Assembly (NCBI GenBank): GCA_015501605.1
Contig: JADNRZ010000006.1
Span: 2,511,099-2,575,098 of the forward strand
Source of the DNA: Panaeolus papilionaceus
Taxonomy: Eukaryota > Basidiomycota > Agaricomycetes > Agaricales
Reading direction: 5' to 3'
Length of the DNA stretch: 64,000 nucleotides
Position numbers and translations under genes: made by a program. Positions 11,341 to 24,218 of this stretch are shown here, one piece after another. A model generated the notes under the pieces. The model searched no databases. It saw nothing but the letters and a program-made list of their open reading frames with translations, and had not been told where the DNA came from. How positions within the stretch are numbered: the first letter of the stretch is position 1; the number at the start of each line of letters is the position of its first letter.

Positions 11341-14300
11341 TGGTCCACGAATTCGGATTCTATAGTCCACCTTAGGGATCGTCGTACACAGTAGTCGAAT
11401 GTATATAGGTAATTATGGCATGACGTTTATGATTATCGATATCTCCTCTCCCTTACTAAAATACACCTCGGTCTGCAAGCTACGACCTGGATTTTGATTT
11501 CCTTATCCCCAGCTTACGACAGCTATCTCCTTGATTGTATACCATTGAACAAAGACCCCAAAGCTCTCACCCGTTCTTCGTCTGTATCTTACCAGGCAAT
11601 GAGCGATCCAGCACCCCATCGCCCATAGATAGAATAGTAGTGGAGGAATAGCCCTGCTCTCGGTTTCAGCGTACATGCAGAGTGGATGTTGCAGTGAGAA
11701 GGGAAAGATCGACTGGGTTGTGGAGGGTGGGTAAGATATGGGATGAGAATCGGGCGGTAGAACCGGGACTGAGGAGTATTTTTGACGTCTCCGGTTGGTT
11801 AGACAGGAGTGAGGTGCGTTCCCTGAAAGACTAACAAGTAATCGGGTCAACCGAAGCGTAGCAGAGGTGAATAAAGGGCGATGGGACGACGAGGCGTGAG
11901 CGAAATCCTTGAGTTCTTTGAGGGCCTCGTGCCACGTTTATGAAGATGGTATTATGGTGTTCAGTGTGGTCTTCGTTGTCAAGTATGACAATGTGTAGAG
12001 ACGGGTTTCAAAATTCGTCGTGCTAGTAAAGCAAAACGAAGATGTTAATCGAGTAGGGACAGAACGGACCTAGGAAACGTCCTATCCTCTCAATCACGAT
12101 GAGCTTGTCTATGGCGTATTCCAATACCATGCCCCTCCCCTGAATCAATTGATTCTTTATCCATTCTGACTGAACCTGCATGGGCGATCAACGTTGAGAG
12201 GAATCGTCCTTCCCGTGGTCCAACGAGAGCCGCCTTCTGTGTTTGAATTACGGTTGTAGGGCAAAGTGAACTACGTTTAATGTAGGCTTGAAGCCATACA
12301 CCCCAATGGAGTACCCCGTGCATAAATTAGTAATTGAGCTAGTATAATAGTTGTGTTGAAAGTTGATGTACAACGGGAACGAGCAAGAGTGAATTCGGGG
12401 ACGGGTTTGCGAGGCACATGATTTATGCTGCTTTGATGTACAAGATGGAAACACGGAGGCAATGGAGTAGAAAAATTAAATTAGTAAATACAACAGACGA
12501 AATGAGAGAGCGCGATTGCTCAATATCATCACAAGGCGACGACCGATGATGCATCATTATGGTCATTGTCTTCCTCATTTGGCTGTGCGAAGCGGACCCA
12601 TCCTAACATGAACAAATACGCTGGATGTCGCAAGCAACAACGACCAAACCTGTCCAACAACACTCCACCGCTGTCCCTATCATCACTACATAGCGTTGGC
12701 TTTTTGATTCGCAATGAAAACATTTTCTTCATGTATTCCTCGTTTTTTAATTATGTTCCCATCATCTGAGCGGCCCTTATCCAACATTGCGAGGACAAGC
12801 TGTCTTTGCGCCGTCTGTTCATGATGCATTCGTTCGAAACCTATGGACTATAGAGAGCTTGAAACTGGTTCTGCGGCACTCCGTACGGTTACAGAGTTCT
12901 TAGATTCCATTTTCTTCCTTTCAGAGGCATTCTTTAGTCTGAATTTACCTACTGCAGCGTTACTCTCCCCGTTATGATCTGTAAGATATCGTGGACAAAA
13001 GAGTTTGCTTGCTAGCAAGTTTAAGGTATGTTCTTCGTTTCATTTCATGCTCTCCTTCGCTTATCCGTTGTTTTTCTATTGTGTAGATGATAGGCCTTTC
13101 ATCCCGATTTTGAATCTCTGGGTCATATTGGCTCGGCTAGGCGACAGGTTCTGTAGCACAAGCGAAGTCAAAGACGACGGTTATGCCACAAGGGATGGGG
13201 TATGTAAGTTCAGACTGTGAGATGACTGCTGAGAGCTATCGTATTTCGGTAGAACTTGTTCTGGGGTACATAGCGATAACTACGAGGGTATATATACTCG
13301 ACAGAATCTAGGGTAGTCCGAATAAGGAATGTGAGATAAACGGCAAAGCCGGCGATGGGGAAGGCAAAGACAAAGGAGTGTAAATACTGAGGGTAAGGGG
13401 ACAGTGTAATCGCTACAGGTTCCATGCGAGTGATGAGATTTCTGTGCACTTCCCCCGTCATCATTCAACCTGCAATTTTACCTTCGCTCAATTTTGTACG
13501 AATAAATATGTGGCTTAGGGTGCACAAGAACCAACGATTGTGTTCTTCAAGTCTTGCAAATCAACATCGTGATTACCTGTCCTCGCTGTCTGACGTTGAC
13601 TTTCCCTTGACGTGGCAGGGAAAAAAATCTAGAAGTTTTCCACTCTCAGATTTAGGGTTTCTTGGGCAGGGTCTGGTTAACAATCATTGGTATGTATTGT
13701 TGTCACTTGCATTATAGATTTCTATGCCTAATATTGAGTCCATTGACCAGCTTCTGTATGTTCACCTCCCTCGCTCAAACCTAATGCACCATTTTGTCCT
13801 ACTCCAATTCATCGGGTTTATTATAGCTCACCAACCTCATTCAGATTCAACTCTTTGGGTACTCAGCGGCAAGTTGTATCGTCCACTTTGTGAGCTATCT
13901 CTTACTTTGTTCGTTTCAATTTTGGAACGTCGTTTTCTGACCACGTCATCAGGTCGGTTTGTCTCTCCACTGCTACCGTAGCAACCTGGCTACCTTTTCG
14001 TCTCATCGCGACTAAACAACGTTAATTCCACAACCGGAAGCCAAAATGGATGAGGTCTCGCTCGTTCACGACCACCTCACAGCAACATCGTACAACCTAT
14101 CAAGCTTCACTACTTCAAGGTGGAGATCATGTACCTAGAATTTATTGTAATTCATCGCGAGTGCCTGAGGCAGGTAACTGAGGTGCGTTGCATCTCCAAA
14201 CTTCATGTCAGCCCATATCACCCAACGTGTCACGTCGGCTCACGCAGTTATTATTGTTGCTTTCTACAAGGCTCTACCAGACGATGAAAGTGTATTTTTA

Positions 14301-15459
14301 CCATGTTTCACAGAGAATCTGCAGTACTTATGGGTCATTCCTCGTTCTGAGCAGCAAATGGTCCCAGAGCACAGCCACGTCATCACAACGCGATCACATC
14401 AGGTTACAAATGCAAATTACACGACATTCCTCCCCTCCACGCGCTCCTAAGCCTCTTCAAAAGCTTCCAGGAATGTCAGGGTTCAATTACACCAAGTTTC
14501 ACGATTTTAGATGCTTTTCCCAATTTTCCACATACAATTGAATAGTCCATCGTTCGCCTGTGCATCAGTGCGCTTGGGACCCCTGTTCTTCACTGAATCC
14601 GCCTCTGAAATGACGTCCATCAATTTTCGTGCTACACTTGTCGACTCGTCAGTCTGTGTTATGGATTTATTCCAACTATTTTCAGGAGATGACCATGTGC
14701 GTACCTTGACCTATTTCTTCGTTATATGCTGCCAGACCGTCAATTTATAGGTCCAGATTTTGACACTTCTATGCTTATTAGACGGACAGTTTCTATGGAA
14801 CGTTTGTTTTTAGGAGGGGGTGGGATCACTGGATGCTCAGAGGACTGCAGGTGGAAGTTGCCTAGATACAGAATAGAGGCGGACGCGATGTGTCGTGGTG
14901 AAGGGAGTGTTGAAGAGCTATGCGATGTTGCCAGCACTACACCGGCACTACACCACTATCCACGTGCCAACTTGGGATTCCCGAGTTTAACCTGGCCGTT
15001 GATATGGATTTTTTATATCGTTTTCCTGTTGTTCACTTCCTACAGGCATGTAAAGGCAAGCTGATAGATAGACTTTGCCTATTGCTCACTTCTCACCGGC
15101 GAGTAAGGGCAAGGAGGTAAATGAATTTCGACGATTTTGTTACAGTATGCAGACACGACCAACGAGTGCATGACGAAGAGTTGGAACGAAAGAGGGCGAA
15201 GACTAAGAGAATACGGAAACACGTATAAAAAATGGAGGTATAAAGAGCGAACTGGTAGATATGATACGAAATCAAAGCCAGAGGGTCGTATCACGAATAG
15301 GGAAGCAAGGAGAAACAGACATGGACGTAAAAGACAAGGCATATAAAAAGCAGGACACAGTAAGAGGATTTCATGAGCATAGGGACCAAGGGCGTCGACT
15401 ATAAGCCGCTCTGAGCACAACCCCGCTAATAATTCAACGAGTTCGACTCACCTTCACAT
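11341..15459. other. 4.1-kb gene-poor stretch
   Basis: There are many short open frames on both strands, none with domain signatures or convincing splice-joined continuations. No tRNA-like A/B boxes, terminal repeats or tandem arrays were noticed. The stretch separates the oxidase locus from the GTPase loci and may hold strongly decayed sequence. Confidence 0.5.
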
Positions 15460-16761
15460 CTAATCTTTGGTCTTCCCGACCCACTTCTTTCCACCTCGCT
15501 TTGCAGTCTGGATCAAGCGACGAAGAAGTCCCTTCAAAATCAGCATTCGAGACGGGTGGAGTCGACCAACACTCGTAGGAGAACAGTCAGAAGTGGGACC
15601 AGGACGAACAGATGAAGGTTCTTCGTTGGTTACTGATGCAACACGGGGGTCGTCGTCGGTGGTAGTGCTAATGTGAAGGGGTTCACTCTCTAAGGTCGGT
15701 GAAGCGGTGGCAGGAATGGCGTCAACACCCCCCGGGAATGGTGGCGCGTTGATCGCTCCAAGCGGCTATGGGGACGACTGCAGCTGACTCGTTGGCTGGT
15801 AGAGCGGGAGGTTGAAGGAAGGTTGCGAGTGGGGCGCATCGCATCGCATCGATTGAAGCTTGAAGGCACTGATGAGCCTCTTCAAAACCTTTGGGGATGG
15901 GTCCGAAGTTGGTTAACTGGCCAATGAACTTGATGAGTATCTCATGATTCTCCCTCTGGTTCCGCTCGAGGATGGGACGGAGGTCGGTGTTGGTTCGCGG
16001 TTCGGGTTGGGTCAGTTCTGACTCAATCATTTGTTTTACCTGAAGAGCGCCCTCGATGCGCTCAAGTAGATCGCGGTAGAGATGGGGGGATGCTGAGGAC
16101 ATGGGCCTGGAAAATGAATCTGTTAAGTTACGGAATAAATCTAGCACTGCCAATGCGGAGTTCTTGGTATTTAAAATTTGAGTTATGGCTACATCATTCC
16201 CTCCAAAAAGGTCCTAAAGAGGCACGTCAACAACACCAGATACTGAGATAGATCACAGACAAACTACAATACTCACCCTTAAAACTTCATCTTTCAGTTG
16301 TGCAAAGTGTGAGTCTGCTCGAGTTCGAGTGCGTTCATTGTGCAGCGTGTCCCACATGGTGGTTACGAATGCCACTGATTCCTGTGAATCGTCATCAGGT
16401 CCCAGCAACTGCTTCAGCATTTGCATCGTCCTGCGCCGACTTCCTGGCAGTCGAGTTTCTGTGATTGGGATCAAATATAATATTTCGTCAACATATTCTA
16501 AACTTGAAGCAGAAATAAAATTAACGGAATTCAAAGCGCTCAAGGTATGAAACTTACACTACTCTTCCCTGCTCCAGTCGGACCTAGCACGCTACGCCTA
16601 CTTGAGTACATGTGTTGTAATATCGCCGAAGTCTAGGGCGCATAAACAAATACAACGAAGCCTCTGCTGCCATCTACTCGACCAAGCTTTGGGACCTGTT
16701 CTAAATACACATCCCCAGAAACTGTGATACATTTGAGCTTCGTTGTAGAATCACTGTTCAT
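15460..16761 (-). pseudogene. Broken AIG1-like P-loop GTPase gene
   Basis: This has the same five-exon plan as the GTPase genes at 32.9, 41.6 and 50.5 kb. A first-exon-like ORF starts at 16761. The P-loop exon is 16591-16558 (GPTGAGKSS, 34 nt, as in all copies). The next homologous piece is already exon 4 (ILYLIPITETRLPGSRRR, about 16480-16280), so the exon carrying the DTPGF switch motif is missing. The exon 4 acceptor AG is also lost. The last exon runs from 16213 (DLFGGNDVAITQ). At a run of six C (15728-15733) the frame breaks after about 160 codons, yet the other frame continues with family-typical sequence to SRMLILKGLLRRLIQ and a stop at 15460-15462. With the switch exon absent, GTP hydrolysis would be impossible. 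Confidence 0.8.
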
Positions 16762-17568
16762 GATGGACAAGATATATTAGAGAGGAGACTTCGTACTCCA
16801 AAGGCATAATAGATGTGGGAGAGACGGCAACACTTCGCACTTTCGACTATGTTTGGTTGAAATATATACGTGAGGAGGATTGCACGTGTGCCTGACTGTG
16901 AGGTACAAATGTTGCAACACGCCATGCGAACGATCGAGGTGTCATTAGGGATCGACAACCAAATAACATTTCATTCCATGATTGCTGTGATTAATTTATG
17001 ACTCTCAGTTTTACGGTTTTATTTCGACTTTGAAGGGTGCAGGAGGGATTCCCAACCTAAGCTACATATTACATGTCTAGATATGATCAAGAGGCTTCAC
17101 GAAATTGAATGCATGAATAATTGCGGCTTGCGGATGACGCATGTGTCAGACCTGACATTAATATACCCATGGAGAGTGACAAAGTGTTGCTTGGGACGGC
17201 TTCACGTGTAGATTCATGGTTCCAAATACAATCGGTGACTGAAGGGAGGCCTTGCTGTTGGGCAAACTGGAAAGAAAAAGAGAGGGATCAGAGAACTCAG
17301 TAAGATAGCGTGTGTTGGGATGCATGATGTCAAGTGCTGAGTTTTTGGTGTTCGTAAATCGTGTAACCGTTGCACCGTCATCAAGAAATTCCTGAGCAAG
17401 GGCTGTGCTTCAATATGGTTTCTCAGCAGAGAACAAAGGAATGAAATACCTTGAGTGGAAGGATACTGTGCTTGCACAGATCCGCCTTCTTGGTCACGTG
17501 AACAGGTCATCCTATGAACGTTGAATGGCCTGCACAAGAAACGGCGCTACTAGGATTAACTTACTCAC

Positions 17569-17672
17569 ACTTCCTCTGCCATCTTCAAACCATATTCGTG
17601 ATTTACATTTCAGAAATCTTCGTGTCTGAAATCCCTGGAGTATCAAGGAGATAAACCGGTGTGGAATACATA
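17569..17672 (-). pseudogene. Stray relic of a GTPase switch exon
   Basis: The - strand reads PVYLLDTPGISDTKISEM and then, after a stop, MV and RWQRK before a GTGAGT donor-like site. This matches the DTPGFSDSKISE exon of the GTPase genes nearby, with two in-frame stops. No P-loop or later exons are recognisable next to it. It might be the exon lost from the pseudogene at 15.5-16.8 kb, about 0.8 kb away, or a remnant of another copy. Confidence 0.6.
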
Positions 17673-19711
17673 CTTGAGTCGCGCATGGAGACTAACACTT
17701 GTCACTCTTTATCTTCATTTATTTTATCTCAAATAATCTCTCCCTACGGAACGAGCTCAACGCTCGGACCACTAATCACGCAGCGCGCGTTCAACTGTGC
17801 ATCAGCACATAACGCACGCGCGACTCCTAACAGCCCAATTAGGAACGCCCCTGTTCATTTCCTTCACCATCTCCACCACGCGCAACCCCTCAAAACCCCA
17901 GAACAACAATCGAGACCTCAAGAACGGAATCGCGACAGGGATCGGGGCTTAGGATTAGCAAGTTTATTTCACTTTATTTTCCTCACCTGCACTCCTCTCT
18001 CTACCATCGCACTTGGAGACTCCCCGTTCCTTATAGGGAACAACTCCTATTCCGTAAATATGCTTCCTATTCGAAACGCCCGCGTTCCCTTTAACTCCCA
18101 TTACTCACTCTTAATTTCATGTTCTCCACCTCCGATCAGTTCAAAACTCACAGTCAGCTCCCTCTCATTGCACTCCGCTCCTGCAGTAAGGTGGACTGAC
18201 TCGGACCCACATCGAGCCTGATCAACTCGACTCAGCGAAGTGTGGAGCGTGCGATGACAAGAGGAGGAACGGGCAGCGGCGAATGCCAGGAGATTCTTTT
18301 TCATTTCTTATTCAAACGCCCAGACAATTACATGGCCAGAATTCAATCCCGCGGTGACTGCGTTGCACTATCTCTGAGCTTGCAGTCCGAGCATGAGCAT
18401 TTACTATGGAATTCAAATTTGGAGGTATAATGAGCGCCTGGAAATGGCAGCACAGGAAACAGGATTAACATAGTAGGGACTGTGGCCCTTTATACATTGG
18501 TAGCTTGATATCTCGAATAACGCTCAGCGCCAGAATAATTAATGCCAATAGCCTACTGGGGCCGCACGAAGTGACACTACAAGTCTACCCCTGACAACTT
18601 TGAAACCTGACGTGTACACCGCCAAACTGGTTCCAGCTGTCACGCAGCTGAAATCGTCACATAGGTGATGGGTTGCTGCCGTATCAAAACTGTATGGGAT
18701 CTAGCTGTCTACAGCTTGAATTCTAACTGTAACTGTAGTGGTTCCAGCTCGACATGGGGACAGCTGTGAGATGCACCTGGGGCCAGCATGACCATCGCCA
18801 CCTGTAATAAAATATTTAAATTTGCATTTTAATTACTGTTTTTATTTTTATTGTTGCTTCAGCTCCACCGCTCTCAATTCATGTTCAAAAAGTAATGCAA
18901 AAGATTTTTGTATTTTCTGGTACACTGGTAACAACATGAGAATAATGACAGAAAATCACGATCACAATTAGACAAATAATTCATGACAAAGTGGACAAGT
19001 AGACAACACTAGAGAAGGCATGGAACGAGTTTAGCAGAGAAAGTGTGAGTAGATAGCCCAGACAGCTGCCAGAAAGGACCAAGGTATTGGACAGAGAAAA
19101 ATCATCCAGGGTGATTTCATCCAGCACTAGCGAAAGACCAACAATTTGACCAGCAAGCCACAGACAGAAGGTTTACCAGAAATTGGGCAACAGCCAAAGA
19201 GATTACACGTAGAGCATCCATAATAATGACTTCAGACATAGTGCAAGACAGGCAGTAAAAGAATATCCAAAGAAAGAACTGAAGTTAAGTAACAAACATT
19301 CAAGAACTTGAACAAGGGATGTGACATGGCAAGAGGAGAGAAGATGAACTTGCACACAGAACTGCGACGTAAGTGGATGTTCGGACTTTCAATTGCTGAG
19401 TTTGAATTGACTCTAACAACTTCACGGTTCAGAACTAGTTACGCACAGACTTAATATCGTTGGCCATCAATATAAAATATAAAAATTATGGAAAACAAAT
19501 GCTACGCATATGAATGGGCTCCCTCTATGATAAACTGCTCAATTTTCTAGCTCTATGCCAGGGTTTCCAAATTAAGCTTAAACTGGACCCAGTGTGTGAG
19601 ATAACACCCTGGGCACGACATTGATGGCACCCTGTTATCATAGTGGAATTTCGCAGCTGAACACAGGTGCTGATCAGCTCAGTACCAGACTGTGCTAAAC
19701 CCTGACATCAG
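17673..19711. other. 2-kb stretch without supported gene
   Basis: An open frame of 186 codons lies at 17661-18221 on the + strand, but its Ser/His/Pro-rich product and lack of any motif or homologous copy in the window give no support. 18440-19650 is AT-rich with stops everywhere. No element ends were recognised. Confidence 0.45.
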
Positions 19712-21007
19712 CTAAAATTCGCAGGTGTTTTCTATATGTGACCCAATTGGCGGTGTAAACCACGTCTTGACTACGACATATGTATTCCCTGAACTCGATG
19801 GAAGTGTGTGTACCCGCAAGAGATTTGTGTGACCATCGCCCTCAGTGACCAATTCCAGCTCCTCGTAAAACTGTAAAAGTAACCTTCGTAATGCTTTCTC
19901 ATCTCGTCGCAGCTGCTTGGCGACTCTCCAGCTGTTTGTCACCGACTTGTCCTTGAACTCTTCGTCGATCGTGCATAACCTTTCCTGAGCTGTGGTAATG
20001 CACTCCCCGAGGCGATCTTGGAGTAGCTTCATATAGCCAGGCTGCTTACCCGACTTTATGGGCTTTTGAAAGGCAAAAGGAAGCCAGGCGGGCGGCAGGT
20101 TCAAACATTTGTTGATGACGCATAGCGCGGATTGTGGTGTATAACGGAATTTCTCGACCACAAGTCCCTCCTGAATAAAGTCCTATGGAGAGATTAAGAG
20201 CTGAAATAGCGCGACAGATATCAGGCGGGGTGGTAGCTTACCTTCCAATATGTGCGTTCAAGATTGCGGAGTCGCCTGTTTGCATTGGCCACTTGACGAT
20301 CGTTCCAAAGCAGATTCCACATGGTCGTGACCAGCATAACCCGACTCGCCACATCACGGCCTATTAGCGCCTTGAAGATCCGCATTGTCTTCCATCTGTT
20401 TCCCGACATACGTAGATCCGTAATACGATCAAAATACAGTATTGTGCTAATCTCCGTCAATGAAACACTTTATAGTGGTAGATCAGTTAACCTTTTGTTT
20501 AAGTTGGTGCTGTAGTAATGAGTTTTTCAACGTACCTTCGCATCCAATTCTGAACCATGCTCACAATTCTCATCTCAGATAGCCTCGAATCCGAGAACCC
20601 TGGAGTGTCGACAAGAACAATCGGAACTCCTTTCCCAGAAATAGCGTTTCCAAGTAGATATGGGGTGACTTCCTGAGTTACACCTTCCAGACAGTCCTTG
20701 GCGATATTGAGGGACTGGTTGATCGCAAGCGAATCGATGAACTGTGGAAAAACGTGGTAGTGATGTCAACAAGACTCTATAGAGGTTGTAAGTAACTACA
20801 TACTGAACTCTTTCCAGAGCCTGTCGATCCCATCATCCTACAACCAACAACTGAAATCTCAGAAAGTCTCTTGGTGGAAGGGACAGGAACAAACACGTAC
20901 ACAATCACGACTGCTGATGGTGGGATTGCCGAACCAATGTCTAACTTAATGACGGCCGGGAGACCTTGAATACGGAGTCGTTTCTTGTATCTTGGGTGAT
21001 TTGGCAT
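19712..21007 (-). CDS. AIG1-like P-loop GTPase, divergent paralogue
   Basis: Five exons: 21007-20901, 20837-20804, 20741-20536, 20446-20242 and 20182-19712. All phases match; 340 residues. Exons 2 and 4 have exactly the same lengths (34 and 205 nt) as in the three + strand copies, so the gene structure is shared. Motifs in order are MMGSTGSGKSS (P-loop, in exon 2), VLVDTPGFSDSRLSE (switch/G3), ILYFDRITDLRMSG, and MLVTTMWNLLW at the place of the guanine-specificity motif. The last exon gives a helical, charged C-terminal region of about 157 residues, ending with IGSHIENTCEF, unlike the other copies. The intron after exon 4 has a normal GT donor. It is intact as far as can be judged. GTP binding is expected; the cellular role is unknown. 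Confidence 0.85.
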
Positions 21008-21646
21008 GAATCAAAGGTACGAATCGCGTGCTGGGGTTTTGAACTGACTTTATGCAAGACGGGACACAGAGTATATGACTATGGACAGCCTGAATGCGAT
21101 GCACACGCCACGATCGCCCCCACTGCGTCTGGAAGCAATTAACTATGAATGATACTAGTATTTGCTCAGACAGTCGTGAACGTGTTGTACACGAGGCCCC
21201 GGCGCCATTCTGTGCCGATAAATGGATAACCATCACTTTCGAGGGCTTTACTCTCACCTTTAATTATACGTTCGGAGCTTAAGCTCCGTTCGGGTGATCG
21301 GGTGTAACTTAGACCACCCAGCATCTCTGTAAAATGTCCTGATAAACTGGTGCCTTCAAGCAACAAAATCCTACCTCAGAATATATAGTCCGTGGTGAAA
21401 ATTGCATACAATACGCTACAGGCTTGCAATTATCATAACGTTTACCATTACCATTGACGAACAGTGTACTTGTATCCGTAAGGTAGGTAGTCAGGCCGTG
21501 ACACCACACACTCATTGCCGCTAACACTGTCCAACAACGTGACAAGTCGCGTCGCGTCCGTCTCTCGTTCTGACTTTGTTCAGTAACCACCATCACCTTG
21601 ACCACCAACCCTACCCATCACCTCATTCACAACTCTCTTGGACAAG

Positions 21647-22744
21647 ATGAAACTCTGGTCACCAACTAATGCGCTTAATGTGCGGAAATTAACTACCCGG
21701 ACGGTACTTGGACAAATCCGCTTTGAATCAATAATGTCCAGCCGTCGCGTTGGCCGTCCTCCATGTGATCGCCGAGTTGTTACGCTAGACCCAGCCAGTC
21801 TGGTAGCCCTCCAACAAGCAGCTTTGGACTTATCCGAATTATTTCAACCTATAATTCACACAGCAAATGGAAAATTTCAAATACGTTACGGTTCGAATGG
21901 GGTATCAAAATCAGGAAGTACCTGCTTTCCGAGAGGAACCAGAGGGTTTTTATACTACCACCAGCAGCCTGACAGGCCACGTATTTCTGGTCAGCTTCGG
22001 TTTCGCATCATGCCTAGCGACGACCCAGCGTCATTCTCATATGGCTACGATCTCAAGCAACCTACAAGCAGGCTGCGGCCCTGGGCTCTCCCTCTAGTTT
22101 GTTCGATATCGAAAAACCACATACTCTCACAGCTCGAAAACGATGGTCTCATTGACCACAGTCTACTGCAATCTCTACACAATCTCCACTCTCTCCGCAG
22201 ACATGATCAACGCGCACATTACCTCTTCACCCTGTTCGACCCTTGGGAAATCAATTTTTCGTTTTCCAGTAATCTCATCGTCCTACGAGCGGTAACGGAG
22301 TTAGCTCATGGTGAAATAAAATTCATAGTACCGCATCTTGGTCCTCAGAGGCCGGGGCGCGTGAATTTCAAGTCAGGTATGCAACACCAACTATGTTTGA
22401 GATTGCACTCACTGAATTCATGTTGTTCTTTCGTCCTTTTTTTTTCTTGTTTAGGTGTTGTTAAAGTCTGCTTTGAAAAGTCTACATTGCCTCAGCACCG
22501 AGGGAAACAGGTAGTACTGGCACGATGTTTGGATATGTTGGAACCACTGGTGATGGAGGCCCCGGAAAGCGGTCAGGATGTCAACCCGGTTGACCTTGCT
22601 GCCCACACCCCGATCCCAGGTCAAGTGCTGCAAAGTCTGCCCACAGGATGTCACTTAGCCCGAACAACACCTCGGCCCTGGTCTATAGACGTATCGGATG
22701 GTTCAACGCATCCCGCTGCGCCAGGCATCCGCCTTCTGTGGTAG
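21647..22744 (+). CDS. Unknown protein of a family widespread in mushroom genomes
   Basis: Two exons, 21647-22376 and 22455-22744, with a 78-nt intron (GTATGC...TTTAG) that is also open in frame. The product is about 339 residues from the first ATG, or 29 fewer from the ATG at 21734. Recognisable family features include FPRGTRGFLYYH, ISGQLRFRIMPSDDPASF, PWALPLVCSISKN, FEKSTLPQHRGKQVV and a closing PWSIDVSDG. I know this architecture as a recurrent hypothetical protein in Agaricomycetes with no assigned function. No signal peptide or membrane segment is evident, and the extreme N terminus is uncertain. Confidence 0.65.
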   Translation: MKLWSPTNALNVRKLTTRTVLGQIRFESIMSSRRVGRPPCDRRVVTLDPASLVALQQAALDLSELFQPIIHTANGKFQIRYGSNGVSKSGSTCFPRGTRGFLYYHQQPDRPRISGQLRFRIMPSDDPASFSYGYDLKQPTSRLRPWALPLVCSISKNHILSQLENDGLIDHSLLQSLHNLHSLRRHDQRAHYLFTLFDPWEINFSFSSNLIVLRAVTELAHGEIKFIVPHLGPQRPGRVNFKSGMQHQLCLRLHSLNSCCSFVLFFSCLGVVKVCFEKSTLPQHRGKQVVLARCLDMLEPLVMEAPESGQDVNPVDLAAHTPIPGQVLQSLPTGCHLARTTPRPWSIDVSDGSTHPAAPGIRLLW

Positions 22745-22951
22745 TCTCTCAGTGTTTATACCAAAACCGAGTTCCAGTTGTTGGCGGTTAGCGAGTGAGT
22801 TGTCATAGCACCTTGTTTGAATTTTCCTTCGCATCTATTTGTACTAGTGCACGGACTGGTATCACGCTCCAAGTCCTTTAAAATTGCTCTGAGCGATTTA
22901 GATAATGGTGGTCTGGGCCGTAGTGACTAAATGATGCGCCTTCGATGTCTT

Positions 22952-23639
22952 CTAAGAGTGGTTTTGGGCACTGCGACAGCGTTCCGGGAATCTGGACCGG
23001 GAACCTGCTCTTAAAATACACATAACTGATCCCATCGGAGCCCGCACCGGAGAGTCAAAACCCTTGAGCAGCAAAGGGACTGAGACAAAGCGTAGCTGTC
23101 TCCAGTGTAGTTGGGCGAAACTGAATGATGATGTGTCGCCACTGAGAGGCTGTTGGTGATAATGAACTCGCCATAGCTCTACCGTGGTGGTAGGCACCGA
23201 TTCTATATACCCTTGGTTCAAGTTGTTGGACGCCATCGGTGTCGCAGAGAGTTGGTGCAGGTGCTGGAGTTTTTCGCACATGATATTGTCCAGGGTACCA
23301 AAAGAAATGACGTTGGAATCAAATAGTACGACGGGGTACTGAGCAAGATGGAGAGTCTTTGCTGAAGGTGATGTTTGAGAAGAGATATCTGAAGTGCGCT
23401 TGCAACGGCGGCCCATTCATTATCTATAACTTTCAGACACCACATTCTCCATTCTCCATTCTCCTCCCGCCATTAAACGATCTCCAACTTGGTATCAATG
23501 CCCTTGCCCCTCTTGAGAGGTAAGCACCTGCAGGATGACAAGAGAAGGTTTGTGCATACATCCGGCATTTAGGATTCAAGAACACCTGTGTAACTTCACC
23601 ACTGCTAGAATCATTCGTCCTCAAGGAGAAAAAAGACAT
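22952..23639 (-). other. Possible small - strand gene or relic
   Basis: Open frames that could be joined start with MSFFSLRTNDSSSGEVTQ (23639) and continue with a Trp-rich piece (GEWRMWCLKVIDNEWAAV, about 23450-23390) in another frame. A 154-codon frame ends at 22952. Joining them needs at least one frame change that I cannot place at a good splice site. The family is not recognised. Confidence 0.25.
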
Positions 23640-24218
23640 ACCTCTACTCGGCTCGTCGCATGATGATCTGATTTGGTGTATATATTGGCGTTACCAGCGA
23701 GTTGGGCGGGTAGTGGAGTAAGTTGAGAGGTTGAACGTGGTGGCTGAGGATGGCAGCCAAGGGGCGAGACAAGGAAAAATGGGACGGAAATCCTCGTTAT
23801 CCAAACTGGACGTGAACGGCGGGTCCCATTGATAACTCAACGATCCGTAGCATGAAGATAAGCGAACGACCAATTAGGGCTCGAAGGATGGGGGCACCCC
23901 TAGTGATTAGTTCACGCAGACTCAAAGCACACGGTCAGATCAATACTATTCTACAGCGACGTCTCTAATTTATTTCACCAGAGGCTCGAGCCCAGTTGTT
24001 CAAGGAGTAAACCCAACACGAACCTAGAGTCCCTCCATCCTCTCCGACTCCCAAGTTCTCAACGATTGTTCAAACACCTCAACTCGATAACATCTCCAAA
24101 ATCACTCCAAAATAAAAGAAAACGTGAAAAGCATCCATAAATATATCTACACGGTATTCAACAAGACATGCATTAATTTTATCTACACTACTCCCCTCCT
24201 CACGACATCCTCAGAATC

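Noticed and set aside
11503..11850. 115-codon - strand frame with a hydrophobic stretch (LLFYLWAMGCWIAHCLV)
   Set aside because: A single possible membrane segment without any supported exon before or after it; not enough for a gene.
17661..18221. 186-codon + strand open frame
   Set aside because: No domain, no neighbouring exon, composition like random CT-rich DNA, and its start overlaps the GTPase exon relic on the other strand.
21891..21910. GGTTCGAATGG, similar to a tRNA B box
   Set aside because: It lies inside a coding exon and no A box or cloverleaf could be formed. No tRNA gene was recognised anywhere in the window.
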